A DNA stretch of 64,000 bases from Persicaria tinctoria (Eukaryota; Streptophyta; Magnoliopsida; Caryophyllales; Polygonaceae). A model generated the notes under the pieces. It ran no database searches and was not told where the DNA came from. It was given only the letters and a program-made list of their open reading frames with translations. A program made the translations under genes and the position numbers. Of the stretch, positions 31,646 through 44,170 are shown piece by piece (within the stretch, counting starts at the first letter, position 1; each line of letters starts with the position of its first letter). The DNA is taken from assembly GCA_037127255.1 (NCBI GenBank), contig JBANSL010000008.1, positions 1,078,896-1,142,895 on the forward strand. Direction: 5' to 3'.

Positions 31646-34600
31646 ATGGATTCGCTTCGGTTCCTCCATTGCTCTACCTGCAGCGAACCAACCCGCCTGA
31701 AGAGGCAATTGAGACCTTCTCCGCATCTCGGTGCCGGTAAATTCCGGCCGCCACCGTCTTCCCTCTTGCTCCGTGATTCAAGAGTTCCGTCTTCCAAAGG
31801 GAACCATCTCTTTCGTATTTCTTGTAGCGGTTCTTCAATTGAAACCAGGTACTCTCTCTTTGATAAATTTGGTTCCTTTCTGGTTTTTGTTACTTTCAAA
31901 CATTTGGCGGCAAATTGCAGTTGGGGGTTTGTGTAGCTGTTGTTAATTTTGAATGTGAATCATAACCTATTGAACAAGCAAGAAAAATTAAATATCTGTT
32001 TTGCTCAATGTGAGATAGTAAGGGCCCGTTCGGTTAGAATTGGTATCGGTATTGGTATAAGGCATCGGTTTGGGTATGAGTATGAAACTTGGATATAGGC
32101 TTTTTGTTAAAAACTCTGGTATCAATAGAGTACAGTTATAAGGGAGATGAATAGTTCATACCCAATCTCGATTTACCATCAAGTTTGTGTTTTGATATCT
32201 GAGACCTTGGTATGGATGACAAACATCCCTTAAATATTTCAGATTGGGGATTTTTAAGTTTACTGAAAAATAATGTAAATTGTGGCAGAGTGGAGGAAGA
32301 GAAGAAGGAGATTGGATCAGACAGTGAACATGGGTTTGTGCAGTTGAGTGTGCAGCTGGCTCACCAAGTTCGGTTCGGAGAACATGTTGTAGTCATGGGG
32401 TCTAAGAAGGAACTGGGGTCATGGAAGGAACCAGTGGCGATGACCTGGACCGAGACTGGATGGGTCTGTGATTTTGAAGTGGCAGGTGGTGAATCTGTTG
32501 AGTTCAAATTTGTGATTGCTACTCTTGATAAGAGGTTGGTCTGGGAAGAAGGGGATAATAGGGTGCTTAATCTTCCGAAGGAAGGGACTTTCGGGTTGGT
32601 CTGTCACTGGAACAAGACCGCCGAGGGTCTGGAGCTAGTACCTCTGGATGCTGAAGAGTTCGAGGGCGTGAGCAATAGTGAGGATGCTAATGGGACCGTA
32701 GTTGATGATCCTGCTAGTGTTTCTGAATCGTCGAGTTCTTTTGTGGAGCAGTGGCAGGGAAAAGCTGCCTCTTTTATGCGGTCAAATGAGCACCGGAGTG
32801 GAGAATCTGAAAGGAAATGGGACACTTCGTGCCTTGAAGGTTTGTCTCTGAAGTTGGTTGAAGGAGATCAGGCTGCAAGGAATTGGTGGCGAAAGGTATT
32901 GCAGACTTGCAGTTGGTTGTTTTCACTTTCTTCCTGACTCTTTACACATTTGGATTCCCTATTGATTTCATCGGTATAGTAAAAGGCAAAAGAATAGTTC
33001 GCTTCATCTATTTGACATGTATGTTTGTTTTCTTCGTCAAGCTTGATGTTGTGTGTGAGCTAATTAGTGGTAATCTGGATAGCAAGGACCGTTTGGACGC
33101 TCTCGTGTATTCAGCTATTTATCTAAAGGTCTTCCTTACATATCTTTTGTTTACTGTCATTAAAGGTTTCCATGGTATCTAAAGCTCTTCTGAGATGTTC
33201 TAAATGTTGTCATGTTATTGCAGTGGATAAGCACAGGACAGATTCCTTGCTTTGAGGATGGGAGTCATCGTCGGCCAAACAGACCTGCTGAAATCGCAAG
33301 GCTCATATTCCGTGAGCTAGAGAAAATTGCCTACAGGAAAGACGTATCACCGCAGGTTGTTGCATAGTTTCTTATTTTGTCATGTCATATTGAAAGCCGT
33401 GTTATCTGTATAAGTATTATTAAAAGATTATTTTGTTTAATAAGTACCTACTTGAATTTTAGTTCTTAGATTATTTTTATTTTCCGCATTCTTGAAAGTC
33501 ATGTTACTGTCCATTCTTTGCCTGAAAGCCCCAACTGTTGATGGATATGTTGAGAATGTTTATTTTGATTACATGATCCATGAATCAACAGAACTGGGGC
33601 TTATTTAAGAGCAAGTTCTGGTTTGTGCTAGACTTCCAGAACAAAGTGAAACTGTAGAAAAACTGCTTAAAATTGTACTAATGCTATTTTAAATAATGCC
33701 CGGAGTACCTTTTTATTTATTATAGTGCCTTTTGTGCAGGAATTGCTTATAATCCGTAAGATACACCCCTGCTTGCCATCTTTTAAGGCTGAATTTACAG
33801 TTGCTGTTCCACTTACTCGAATCAGAGATATTGCCCACAGTAAAACCGTACCTCATGATCTCAAGGTTAATTCTACTGCTTTCTATTAAATCTTGGTATG
33901 TAATGATTTCCTCTGTATTTATCCTGCTTCCTTATACTTCAGCAAGAAATTAAACATACAATCCAAAACAAGCTTCATCGAAATGCTGGCCCTGAAGATC
34001 TGGTTGCTACAGAAGCAATGCTGGCAAGAATCACCAAGAATCCTGGAGAATATAATGAATCATTTATTGAACAATTCCGCATATTTCATCAAGAACTGAA
34101 AGACTTCTTTAATGCGGGAAGGTGTTTCTTCTTTCTTACATCAAGAACAAAAGATTTAATGCACTAAATTGATTGTTTGCTGGGTGACCATCTTTCATAA
34201 ATTTCCATAATTTATCTGCAGTCTCACAGAACAGCTTGATTCAATAAGAGTGTCTTTGGACGAAAGGGGCCTTTCCGCACTTGCATATTTTTTGGAGCAC
34301 AAGAAAGTAAGTCCTCACTATTTACAGAGGGGTCTGGGTTCATTTAAATTGTGCATGCTGTTGACTAGATAACTCGTAAGTTTATTCTTATGGTTCTACA
34401 ATATTTTTCATTGTGCATATGCAGATTTTGGATTCTGCAGATGGATCAAATGGTGCTCTCAACACCAAAGACCTGGATCAGCTAACCAGAACCATACTAT
34501 CTCTAAACATGCTTAGAGAGTTCCTTGTAAATGGTCTCAAAAGTGGCTTGCGCAATGATGCTCCTGATGATGCTATAGCAATGCGTCAAAAGGTTTGATC

Positions 34601-37600
34601 CTATTCATCCTACTGCTGCATTGTCCTGAAGTTGACACGTACATTCAGCTCTGATATATTTTGTCTCTGGGGTTTTTTTCTCATACAGTGGCGTCTTTGT
34701 GAGATTGGCCTTGAGGATTATTGTTTTGTTCTTTTAAGCAGGTAAATCTAGTTCTTCCATGATAGCACTTACATCAGGATTTACATGATACTCAAAGTGG
34801 AAAGTAGTAGACGATTCAGATGTATTCTATGGTTCTTCATGTCTGAATTGAACCTAGAGGAATATGCTCGGGTGGAGAAAGAGGGATATGATTCATAGTA
34901 TAGGAGAAGCGACAACAATTGATTTTTCTTGTATTATTTCTATATTTTTTTGTCTCCAATGTGAACATTTTTTACTATTCTAGGTTCATCAATGAGCTGG
35001 ATGCCTCAGGTGGGGCTGGTTGGCTTTTGGATAATTTGGAATCAAGGAATCTTAACTCTTGGAATGGACCACTTGATACACTTATTGTTGGCATTCGGCA
35101 GATGGGTTTGTCTGGTTGGAAACCTGAAGAATGTAGTGCTATTGGAAATGAACTTCGAGCATGGAAATCTAAAGGCCTTTCAGAAAATGAAGGTAATGTC
35201 TGTATCTTTTTTTTTTTCCGTAAGCTTGCTTGAAAAGTTTAGTGTAACTATGCTTTTTGTTTCGGTTTGAAACAAAACTTTTGCCTTGTTATCATGTACA
35301 AGGTGGTGAAGAAGGGAAGAGAATCTGGGCTCTCAGGCTCAAAGCTACAGTTGATAGATCACGAAGACTTGCTGAAGAATATTCGGAAGCTCTTCTTGAT
35401 ATACTTCCCCCAAAAGTCCAGGTTGATAATTTGTTTCTTTTTGTTGTTTGTTTGTGTGTTATTCCTTAAATATAATAACATCTCGAAAAAACTGCTAAAA
35501 TCTGAAAAACTGTGTTACAGTTCATTTATTTGCCATCATTATGGAGCATACATTACTTATATTCTGAAAAATCAGTAGTAATACTTCATCTGCACCAAAA
35601 TTTACAGGAAAATATACCGAGTTGCCATTAGAATTATTCAAATTCATTACTCCCTCCGTTCGGCAAAACTTGTCATTTTACATCTTCACACAACTTTTAA
35701 TAAAGCTAATAATTACACTTCCTTTTTACTAATTTACCCTCATTTATTACTCTACTTTTACTTTATCAAAAGCTACAACTCACAACACATCAATCAAATC
35801 AAGGGCATTTTAGTAAAGTAGAAGCAAAAATACCTAAAATGACAAGTTTTTCCGAACAAAAATAAAACTCTAAAACGACAAGTTTTGCCGAACGGAGGGA
35901 GTATGTCCCTATGATTTATCAAAATGTGTTATTGCTTACCATTAGAATCGTTTGCTTCACTCTCTGAATGTTGTTTGCTTCACTCTATGAATGTTGTTTG
36001 CAGATTCTTGGGAAAGCCTTGCATATTCCAGAGAACAGTGTAAGGACGTATGCTGAAGCTGAGATTCGTGCTGGGTGAGTTAATGGCATAATTTAAGAAG
36101 AAATTATGTTTTCAATCTGCTATTTAACTTTATTGGGAAAAAATGATTATTTCTGCAACATTTTTTTTGTACAGTGTGGTCTTTCAGGTCTCAAAACTTT
36201 CTACCCTTCTTCTGAAAGCAATAAGGAGGACACTGGAGTCACAGGGATGGGACGTTCTTGTTTCAGGATCGTCCCAAGGAACATTAGTACAGGTGTTCCC
36301 CAAGAAACCTCGTCTTCAGATATTTTATGTTGATGCTCTTATTTTCTTTCTTGTACTTATTTCATTGGGGCCAATCCACTGACTTGTTGATTTCTTCGGC
36401 ATGAGGTTGACAGCATTGTTCCCGGATCACTTCCACCATCCATTCAAGGGCCAGTGATTCTGGTTGTCAAAAGAGCTGATGGAGATGAGGAGGTAACAAA
36501 TCCATAAATATCTTGCCCGAAATCCTCTAGACCTTGCAACTTGCCTATATAAGCATTCGAGCTGTTACAGGTGACTGCAGCTGGAAGCAACATAGTCGGT
36601 GTTATACTTCTGCAGGAGCTGCCCCACTTGTCTCACCTTGGGGTGCGGGCTCGACAAGTGAGTATGCTCTCGGAGTATCTAACCTCCATTCTTTCTGATG
36701 ATGATGGTGATGAGCTTGGCTGTCTATCTGCAGGAAAAAGTCGTCTTTGTGACATGTGAAGATGATGATGCCATTGCCGATACCCTGAAACTTTGCGGGC
36801 AATTTGTGAGGTTATCTTTTATTATTAACATTTTACAAATCCGGATTCCTACTTGATTTCATTGCTTTGTTCCTTCCGAACTTTTTTTTGCTTGTGGAAT
36901 CTCATAGGTTGGAGGCATCTTCTGGAGGAGTCAATATTTATCCATCTGAACAAAATGATCCGAGTTACGAATCCTCAGTTGATCTCCAACAAGATGAAAA
37001 TGTCCTTGAAGCTGAAAGGGCCAAAACACCCAAGCTGGAAAAGGTTTTATCTTCCTCTTCTTTATCTAGTCCGAGTTGAATAGCAATGTAAATTTTGGTG
37101 CTTGATTGCCAGATTGTTTCAGCCGAATCCATCATTCCACTCTCTTGCGCGGATGTACAAACTTGCGGTGCAAAAGCTGCTGCTTGTGGCCGTTTAGCCT
37201 CTGTGTCTGAAGCTTCTAGTAAAAGTAGGACTCACTCAATGTGTTAGAATCATATGATCACTTATCTACTGTCAACTTAGTAAGAAATTTCGGTTTCTCT
37301 ATGACAGTCTTCAATGAACAAGGGGTTCCGGCTTCATTTAAGGTCCCAGCAGGAGTGGTTATCCCTTTCGGCTCCATGGAATCGGCATTGGAAGCAGACC
37401 AGGTGATGGGAGCCTTCCAATATTTCATTGAAAAGATAGAAACAGCCACGGTCGAAGATGGAACGCTGGAGAAACTATGCAGTCGCCTTCAGGACCTTAT
37501 CTCTTCGGTGCAGCCTTTAGAAGGTGTGATCAAAGACGTAGCGGATAATTTCCCTCCAAATACACGTTTGATTGTCCGTTCCAGCGCTAATGTAGAGGAC

Positions 37601-38212
37601 TTGGCCGGGATGTCAGCTGCTGGACTTTACGAATCAATCCCAAACGTGAGCCCTTCAAACCCGGTGATCTTTGGGAAGGCAATCAGCCGTGTTTGGGCTT
37701 CTCTATACACTCGGCGTGCAGTTCTAAGTCGTCGAGCAGCTGGTGTACCTCAACAGGAGGCATCAATGGCAGTTCTGGTCCAAGAAATGCTTTCACCAGA
37801 GCTGTCCTTCGTGCTTCACACGCTTAGCCCGACAGAAAATGATGACAATGTGGTGGAGGCCGAGATTGCGCCTGGGCTTGGTGAGACCCTTGCATCGGGC
37901 ACTAGGGGCACACCTTGGCGTTTATCATGTGGGAAATTCGACAGCACCATGAAAACCTTGGCATTCGCAAACTTCAGCGAGGAGCTTGTAGTCACCGAGT
38001 CAGGCCTCGCGGATGGGGAAGCTGTCCGTCTCACTGTAGATTATAGCACGAAACCTTTGACCACCGATGCAGTCTTTCGTAGGCAGATGGGTCTGAGGCT
38101 TTGTACTGTGGGGTATTTGCTTGAGAGGAAATTCGGTGGGCCACAAGACGTTGAAGGATGCTTGGTTGGTGAGGATGTCTACATTGTTCAAACCCGCCCA
38201 CAGCCCCACTAG
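31646..38212 (+). CDS. GWD3: Phosphoglucan, water dikinase, chloroplastic (PWD/GWD3)
   Basis: Nineteen predicted exons: 31646..31848, 32289..32895, 33042..33128, 33224..33355, 33740..33865, 33943..34121, 34222..34306, 34425..34592, 34689..34741, 34984..35192, 35303..35421, 36004..36074, 36175..36292, 36406..36492, 36571..36657, 36734..36810, 36908..37043, 37113..37224 and 37308..38212. All are in phase, giving 1186 aa (Arabidopsis about 1196). Order: Ser/Arg-rich transit peptide (residues 1 to about 65); CBM20 starch-binding domain in exon 2 ([25 protein letters not shown]); central region; phosphohistidine domain in exon 15 ([14 protein letters not shown], His near 770); and C-terminal nucleotide-binding domain. 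PWD transfers the beta-phosphate of ATP to the C3 position of starch glucosyl units already phosphorylated by GWD, opening granules for night-time breakdown. Intron 1 and intron 11 hold MITEs. Confidence 0.95.
32022..32229. mobile_element. MITE in PWD intron 1 (Harbinger-like ends)
   Basis: Left end GGGCCCGTTCGGTT after taa; right end, read in reverse, aGGGATGTTTGTCATCC next to taa. Inside are repeated ggtatcggtattggtat words. A related sequence lies in an intron of the SRRP1-like gene near 54680-54772. Confidence 0.5.
35650..35901. mobile_element. Stowaway-like MITE in PWD intron 11
   Basis: A 252-bp element from CTCCCTCCGTTCGGCAAAAC to its inverted counterpart ending GCCGAACGGAGGGAG, bordered by TA on each side. 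Terminal repeats match for over 20 bp. It sits between exons 35303..35421 and 36004..36074, well away from either splice site. Confidence 0.9.
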
Positions 38213-39229
38213 GTTGGCTGGTTGGTTGGTTGGTTCGTCTTTCCTTCGGAAACTGCTATATGGGTGCTTCAGATTTGATAAGTACATGAACTGCCCATCT
38301 GTGTGGAAACTTGATTCATCTGCTACAATGTGAAAAAGTGAATACTGTGTAATTGAATCACACTTCAGATTGCTTGTTGGCAGCTTTTGCTGTATAGTTT
38401 TGGATCTCTATTATGTGAGAATAGCTCTGATGTGGGAGCTTTTATGTAAGTTGCATCAGGTTTAAGGGAGTAATGTTCTTCATGCTGTGTATTTATAGGA
38501 TAAAAAGGGTCATCCTCCAATGGCCTGAATTTTTTGTAATAGTTTCTCCTGATTTTTTCACCTGAGATTTCTGAATGAAAATCTAGTGAAAGATAAAACA
38601 CTTTTCCTGGAAGTTTGACATGTCTAACCAGACAGGCAGAGGTGAAGTTTTGTGCAAGATTAGCAATTATTGTGTTGGTAATTTTTAATTAATAAAATAG
38701 TCAGAAAGGAAAACTTTACACTTCCTTAAGATGAGGAATTTTTCTTAATTAATTAGGATTAAGCATCAATAATTGCAACCACCACCAACAACAACAAACC
38801 ACCATGCAACTAATCTGATATCATAACTTTCCATGTTTTCCCACCAACTTTCAATTTTAGTTTGAAATCAAACAGTAAACTTGTTTGCTTTTCCAATTTT
38901 CACCATCATTATACTACATGATTCATATGCAATTTGGCTAATTATGTACTTTGCAATTATGGAATTTAGTTACACATAACCATTCATCAGCCAACACACA
39001 ACCTTTTGACAGAAAACGGGAACAAACTGATCAAAATCATAGCACTTTGATGACATTTCACCTTCCATTTTCCTATACAAGAACACTGAAACAAGTTTTT
39101 CCTCTATGAAATAAACTTGTTATTTACCACCATGATATAAAGAAAGAACATAAAAAATGGCAAGCCGGTATAGAATGCAGGATCATTCAAACCTCTATCT
39201 CCTCAAGCAAATCATATGTACAGCCGAAA
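38213..39229. other. Convergent 3' flanks of PWD and the MACPF gene
   Basis: About 1 kb, AT-rich, with a (TTGG)n tract (ttggctggttggttggttgg) at 38213-38235 just past the PWD stop. No further gene is supported. Confidence 0.5.
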
Positions 39230-42200
39230 TCACAGGGCATCTGGGTAGTCTAATAAAGCGAATTTTACGTGCAAGCCTATCTTACCTCCATCGGTCACGA
39301 GCTTAGCAGCGGTTACCAGCCAATGCCCTGGAGTATCATGTGGGCCTCGCAACACCTCAGACGTGCTCACGTATTTGAGCAGCTCAGCCGACTGGGCAGG
39401 GGCAGGGGGGCCACCTGGATATACACCGGAGTTGAGAGCAGCAGGCACGCGCTTAGGTGGACTTGTATTGTTGGCGCGTTGGGTGAAAGTGAAGGTTGAA
39501 CTCAAAGTCGAGAGAATGCTCGACTTGTGAGTAGTTTCTGGGATAGACCATTCTGTTTTGCTGATGCTGCAGTTTGGTAGGTAACTGAAGAGCAGTCTTA
39601 GGTGGAGAACTGTTTTCGGCCACCTCCCTTTGGTAGTGAGCTGCGCCCCAGTGACAATGTACACCCCACCTCTATTTTCCTCTTCCAGCCACTTGGGATC
39701 ATGCTTCACGATTGACGTGCAAACACTCGAGAATCTGGCCCACCTGATGGGCTCCACGAACTGGTAACTTGGATCAAGCTCGTCAGAGCCTATCCATCGA
39801 CTGTGGCCAGCTGAGGAGAAGGTCATGGAATTGGGTAAGCTGGTAAGGTGGTGCAGGTGAACGCCCAGTTGATTACCCTTTCTCCCCTCCAAGTATAACC
39901 TTAGGCCAACCACAGGCTTCAGACTACTCGAAACCTGAAAACCCATCCAAAATTTTCATTGCAGAAGCGGAATTGAAGTGGTTGAGATGACGCCATTACT
40001 CTTGCAAGGATAGCACTATCGCGTAGTCAATGCAATGAATAAAATACCTGTGCTGAATTGACGCGAATCTTTGGCCCCAAGAAGCGGAATTGAAGTGGTT
40101 GAGATGACACCATTACTCTTCGATGCTGAAGAGGAAGCTCATTGTATAAAGGAGCCCATTGCCTAGGAACTTGAAATTCTAAGAAATACTGCAAATCCTC
40201 CGGTGCAGGTTTGTCTGAAAAAAACATGCATTAGACAAAATTCAATCAAAAATAAATTTTACAGTCAATTATAAAACATGACCACAAACTCCCTCTACAG
40301 CAACCAATCCAAAATCAATTGAAACCAAAGATTTGGGTTAGTTTATGGCAAACTTAGCAACATCCTGTCTCTGTCAGTCAATAAAAACAACCCGGACTTT
40401 GAAAATTAAAACCAAGACTTAATCTGTATATAGGAAACTTACATCTAAGATACAAATTGATCGCGTGACTGAGATATCCGCTTCCAGGAACCCCGGTAAG
40501 AAGAGAAGTAATGGGAACAAACTTGAATAGAATTGCGTCGGGTTTTGCAGATACTGTCTGGAGCCATTGGGAGTGGCTATGTTGATACACATTGCCGCCT
40601 CTCCTTGATCTAACAACAACGAGTCCCTGTTTGAAAAAAAATTCTTAATAACAATCCCATTTACTGCAATAGAAAAATCAAAAAAGGCATTCGTAATTCT
40701 TCCACTCACGTCCTTCTTTGATGTTTCAACCGTGCTGCTTAGTTGTATAATGTTTAACTGCAGAACACTGTTAAAGACTTCAGGAACCTGAAAGAAGAAT
40801 GGAGAGGGTTGAGTTTAAAATGAAGATGCTTCTTTCGACCAAAAAAAAAAAATGAAGATGCTTCCTAGTAAACCACAAGACAAAATGACAAATAAACCAA
40901 CTGAGTCAGCCAAGCTTCAGACCATTTCCCTGGCTTCTCTTGCTTTTCTCTGTATTGATGGATAAAATCCGTCTGAAAACAAAGCATCACCAACATCCTC
41001 CAAATTTGCCCGCAAATCAGAGGAACTCATTGTTGACGAATGTTCCTGCCTCACGCATACTAAATCTTGCCCACCTATTGCCATTCCTACAATTATGTGT
41101 GTACCATACTTAGCGATGAACCTACACAATGAACATCTATGGTCATTTCCGTGTACACATCAAAACACCGATTCAAACGTCAAGGTCTTTTTAGAGGAAC
41201 CTGGCTAAGGAAGCAGGATCCCAATGCGCAGGAACAGACTTCTTTACTTCATCACGAAGCACGAGGGCAGAAGGCGATAAGTGCAAATAATACAAAGCAA
41301 CAAAGTATCCATCAAAGGCAAGGTTTTTGGTATCAGCGGCATCATTCAACCACGCTCCACTGAAATTAAACATGGCATTAAAATAGCCTGAAGGAACTTT
41401 TCCATGCACAGACGATTTGTGGTTAATTAACTCAGACATCTGCAGGTTACAATAGGGTGACAATCGATTAATAACCCAACCTTGAATAACTTTTCTGCCA
41501 AAAAAAAACACTATGACTTGGGCTTGTTCGCCACTGTTGAGCAACTTTCACTACTTAGGATGCTGAAATGTGAAAAGGATCTTGTTTTATTCTTTGTGAA
41601 GCAATCAAACTACAAAAACTATTTACTGAGTGGATATGGCTCAGATTAGAAAGCACTAAGGTCTTGGAGAAAGTAAACCACTTTATTTTCTTTTGTCAAG
41701 ACAGATACACTATCAAGTCAATCACAAGCCATAGCAATGGAGTTCACACGCTTTTAAACATGTCAAGGTCAAGGAGTTCGCCTTTCACTTCGGTCATATC
41801 GACAATAAAGCCACCGAACTACGAAACTTGGGGGACAATATTGGTAGGAGAATCAACATATTTCAGGCTTTCAGCTATCAAATTCCATGGAAATTAGAAG
41901 ATAAACAAACAACATAATCATCAACAAGAGAAATTAGATGTCTTTGACACTCCATGAATACACATTCTTCACATGGCAATTGAAATTTACAAGTTTCATC
42001 TTAGACGGCTATCTACTCCCATGGATTGATACCAGTGAAATTGACACAGTTTAAGGGTGGTGGCCCTCAATTCTCTAGGGTGATCAATCCCAAATCTGGA
42101 AACCCTAAATTTGAATGAAAAGGAAAGAGGAAAAAAAACAAGAAATTCACCTGATTGAACTCGAGAACGTCTGATTTGAACCTCAACATCTCGCCCTTAT

Positions 42201-42459
42201 CACACCGAACGTCCTCCGAAACGCCGCGAATCACAAATCCACCGGAACCGCAGCTAGCGGGGACGACCACGTCTCTCCTGCGAGAGTCATTAATCACCAC
42301 CAACCTCTCCCCAGCGCCGCCGCGAGCGCAGCCCTTGGCAAACCTCAACCGGAAATCGAAGGTCAAATCGAAGCCCGATCCTAAAGCCTCGACAGCCCTA
42401 ACCTCCATACTCTTCTCCCCCTCAAACCCTGCCTCCGATTCCATCGAAGCCGAGAACAC
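39230..42459 (-). CDS. MACPF-domain protein, CAD1/NSL1 family (At1g14780-like)
   Basis: Seven exons, from the 5' end: 42151..42459, 41201..41439, 40923..41121, 40710..40787, 40443..40626, 40048..40214 and 39230..39934. They give 626 aa from the first Met, or 621 from the Met at 42444; Arabidopsis At1g14780 is about 627. The MACPF core is recognisable in RFIAKYGTHIIVGMAIGGQD and SLLTGVPGSGYLSHAINLYL. The C-terminal half has the plant-family blocks FLEFQVPRQWAPLYNELP, VTGAQL and GGPPAPAQSAELLKYVSTSE, ending GHWLVTAAKL. Plant MACPF relatives CAD1 and NSL1 restrain salicylate-dependent cell death and immunity; the biochemical activity of this subgroup is not established. Exon 1 is GC-rich compared with the rest. 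Confidence 0.88.
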
Positions 42460-43864
42460 GGAAATTCGATAGCGGATTTCGGCTATGAAAGCTTAAGACT
42501 TCATCTGAGAATATACTGTGAAGGTTGAAACTTTGACAAAAGGAGCCGCCATTAAGATCGTCAAAGAGTAGCTGCCATTTGCGACCAAAAAAGGTGGGGG
42601 TTTGGGGTTTGACCGATCTCTGAGGAGAACGAAATTTGGGGAAATCATCGATCAGAACGGACGAGAATGGGAATTGGGAAGGGTTTGAAAAGGGAAGAGG
42701 GGGAGACTGGGTGGGGCCCGGGGGTTGGGCGGGTGGGGCCCGCTGGACACTGTTGACTGACTGCGAAAGCGCGTACTTGGTCAACGCCCTTTTCATTGTT
42801 TACCTGCTTCCCGCTCACCTAATCCCCTCTCTAATTTCGTTTCATTTAATTAATGAAATTTAAATTTTTGGGGGGTAATTTTATTTTCTTATTGAAATAC
42901 TCCGTAATTGATGTTTTAGAAAAATACGGAATGCAATCTTGTACTCGTATTTAATTATTTATAATAGGATTGTAAAAAATAAAAGGAATGTTTAACTATT
43001 TTTTTAATTGAATTTTGAATTGGAAAATGAAAAGGTAGATGAATAAATAAGTATAAGTAATGATGGATTTTAAAAAATTAGGCTGAAAAATAACATTTTT
43101 ATAGAAAATATTTGAGCTAAAATATTTGGGAGAAATTGTTTATATGTATGGTGTGTGATTGAAACTCTCTACCATAGCCAAATGTTTGGGGTTCGAATCT
43201 TGAGAACAGAGTAGTTTTTCTTTTTTTTTTTGTTAAGAAGCACTTTAACTCTCTTATTGGACTTATTGAGGCAAAAAAGTTTGTAAAGTAATAAAATTTA
43301 ATATCCAAAACAATAAAATGGAAGGTGACAACATTTGTATTATTAATGTATGTATATTAAAAGTATTTGAAGATGGCCTTAGTAAATTAATATGATCATT
43401 TCTAATTTCTTAATAGACCTTTTTAGTTTTCAAACTATTCATATCAAATACATGTTTAAGAAAATTAACAGTAATTGATAAATTGATTTTTCTATTTCGT
43501 ACAAATACTATTCTAAATCTTATCGCAAATTTACAACTATATATTCTCATTCTATATAGTTTATCTAATCACTTTAGGTTTAAAAATAATCAAAAGAGCG
43601 TGGTTACAAAAAGAAATATAACCCCATGCTACTTAGCTATGACACTGAAAAAGTTTTAATCTTTGTCAAACAAACCTTTAATGGATATATTAGCAATTTA
43701 GAATGAATAAGTGCAAATTTATGCAGAGTTTTACCTTAACTAAGGTGGTTTGTTTATGGAATTAATGGAAAAAGTCATTTCTATGGACTGCAAGAAAAAA
43801 GCAATCCCAATTTGACACTTCAAGCGAAAGCTTTAGCATTACTCCAATCAATATGGATCCTCTA
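42460..43864. other. Intergenic region upstream of the MACPF gene
   Basis: The first 350 bp should hold the promoter and 5' UTR, with a GC-rich patch (gggtggggcccg) near 42710-42745. Beyond 42850 it is AT-rich with no supported gene. Confidence 0.5.
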
Positions 43865-44170
43865 CTCCCTCAGGACTCAACGGACGCATCACAAAATTAT
43901 TTTTGATTTAAATAAATATTTTTTTAAAAATAAAAATATTTTTAGATTCTCTACTCTTATATTGATATATTTATAAAATCTTATTATGAAAATTCATGTT
44001 TTAAAAATATAGATAATTAAAATATCGATTCTTTTAGGAAGTAATTTTTATTATTTTTTAAAACATGAATTTTCATAATAAAATTTTATAAACATGTCGA
44101 TATAAAAGCAGAGAACCTAAAAATATTTCTTTCTTTTTTCATTGTTTATTTATACCCGAAATTATTTCAA
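43865..44170. mobile_element. Old MITE with long internal inverted repeat, possibly truncated
   Basis: The left end CTCCCTCAGGACTCAACGG resembles a degraded Stowaway terminus. Arms at about 43933-43999 and 44062-44129 pair over more than 60 bp (for example ttataaaatcttattatgaa against its complement). A matching right terminus is not clear; the Helitron at 44171 begins just past it and may have replaced it. Confidence 0.6.

Noticed and set aside
43116..43230. Possible third SINE from a ggttcgaatctt word
   Set aside because: Only a B-box-like word is present; no A-box, no A-tail with target duplication.
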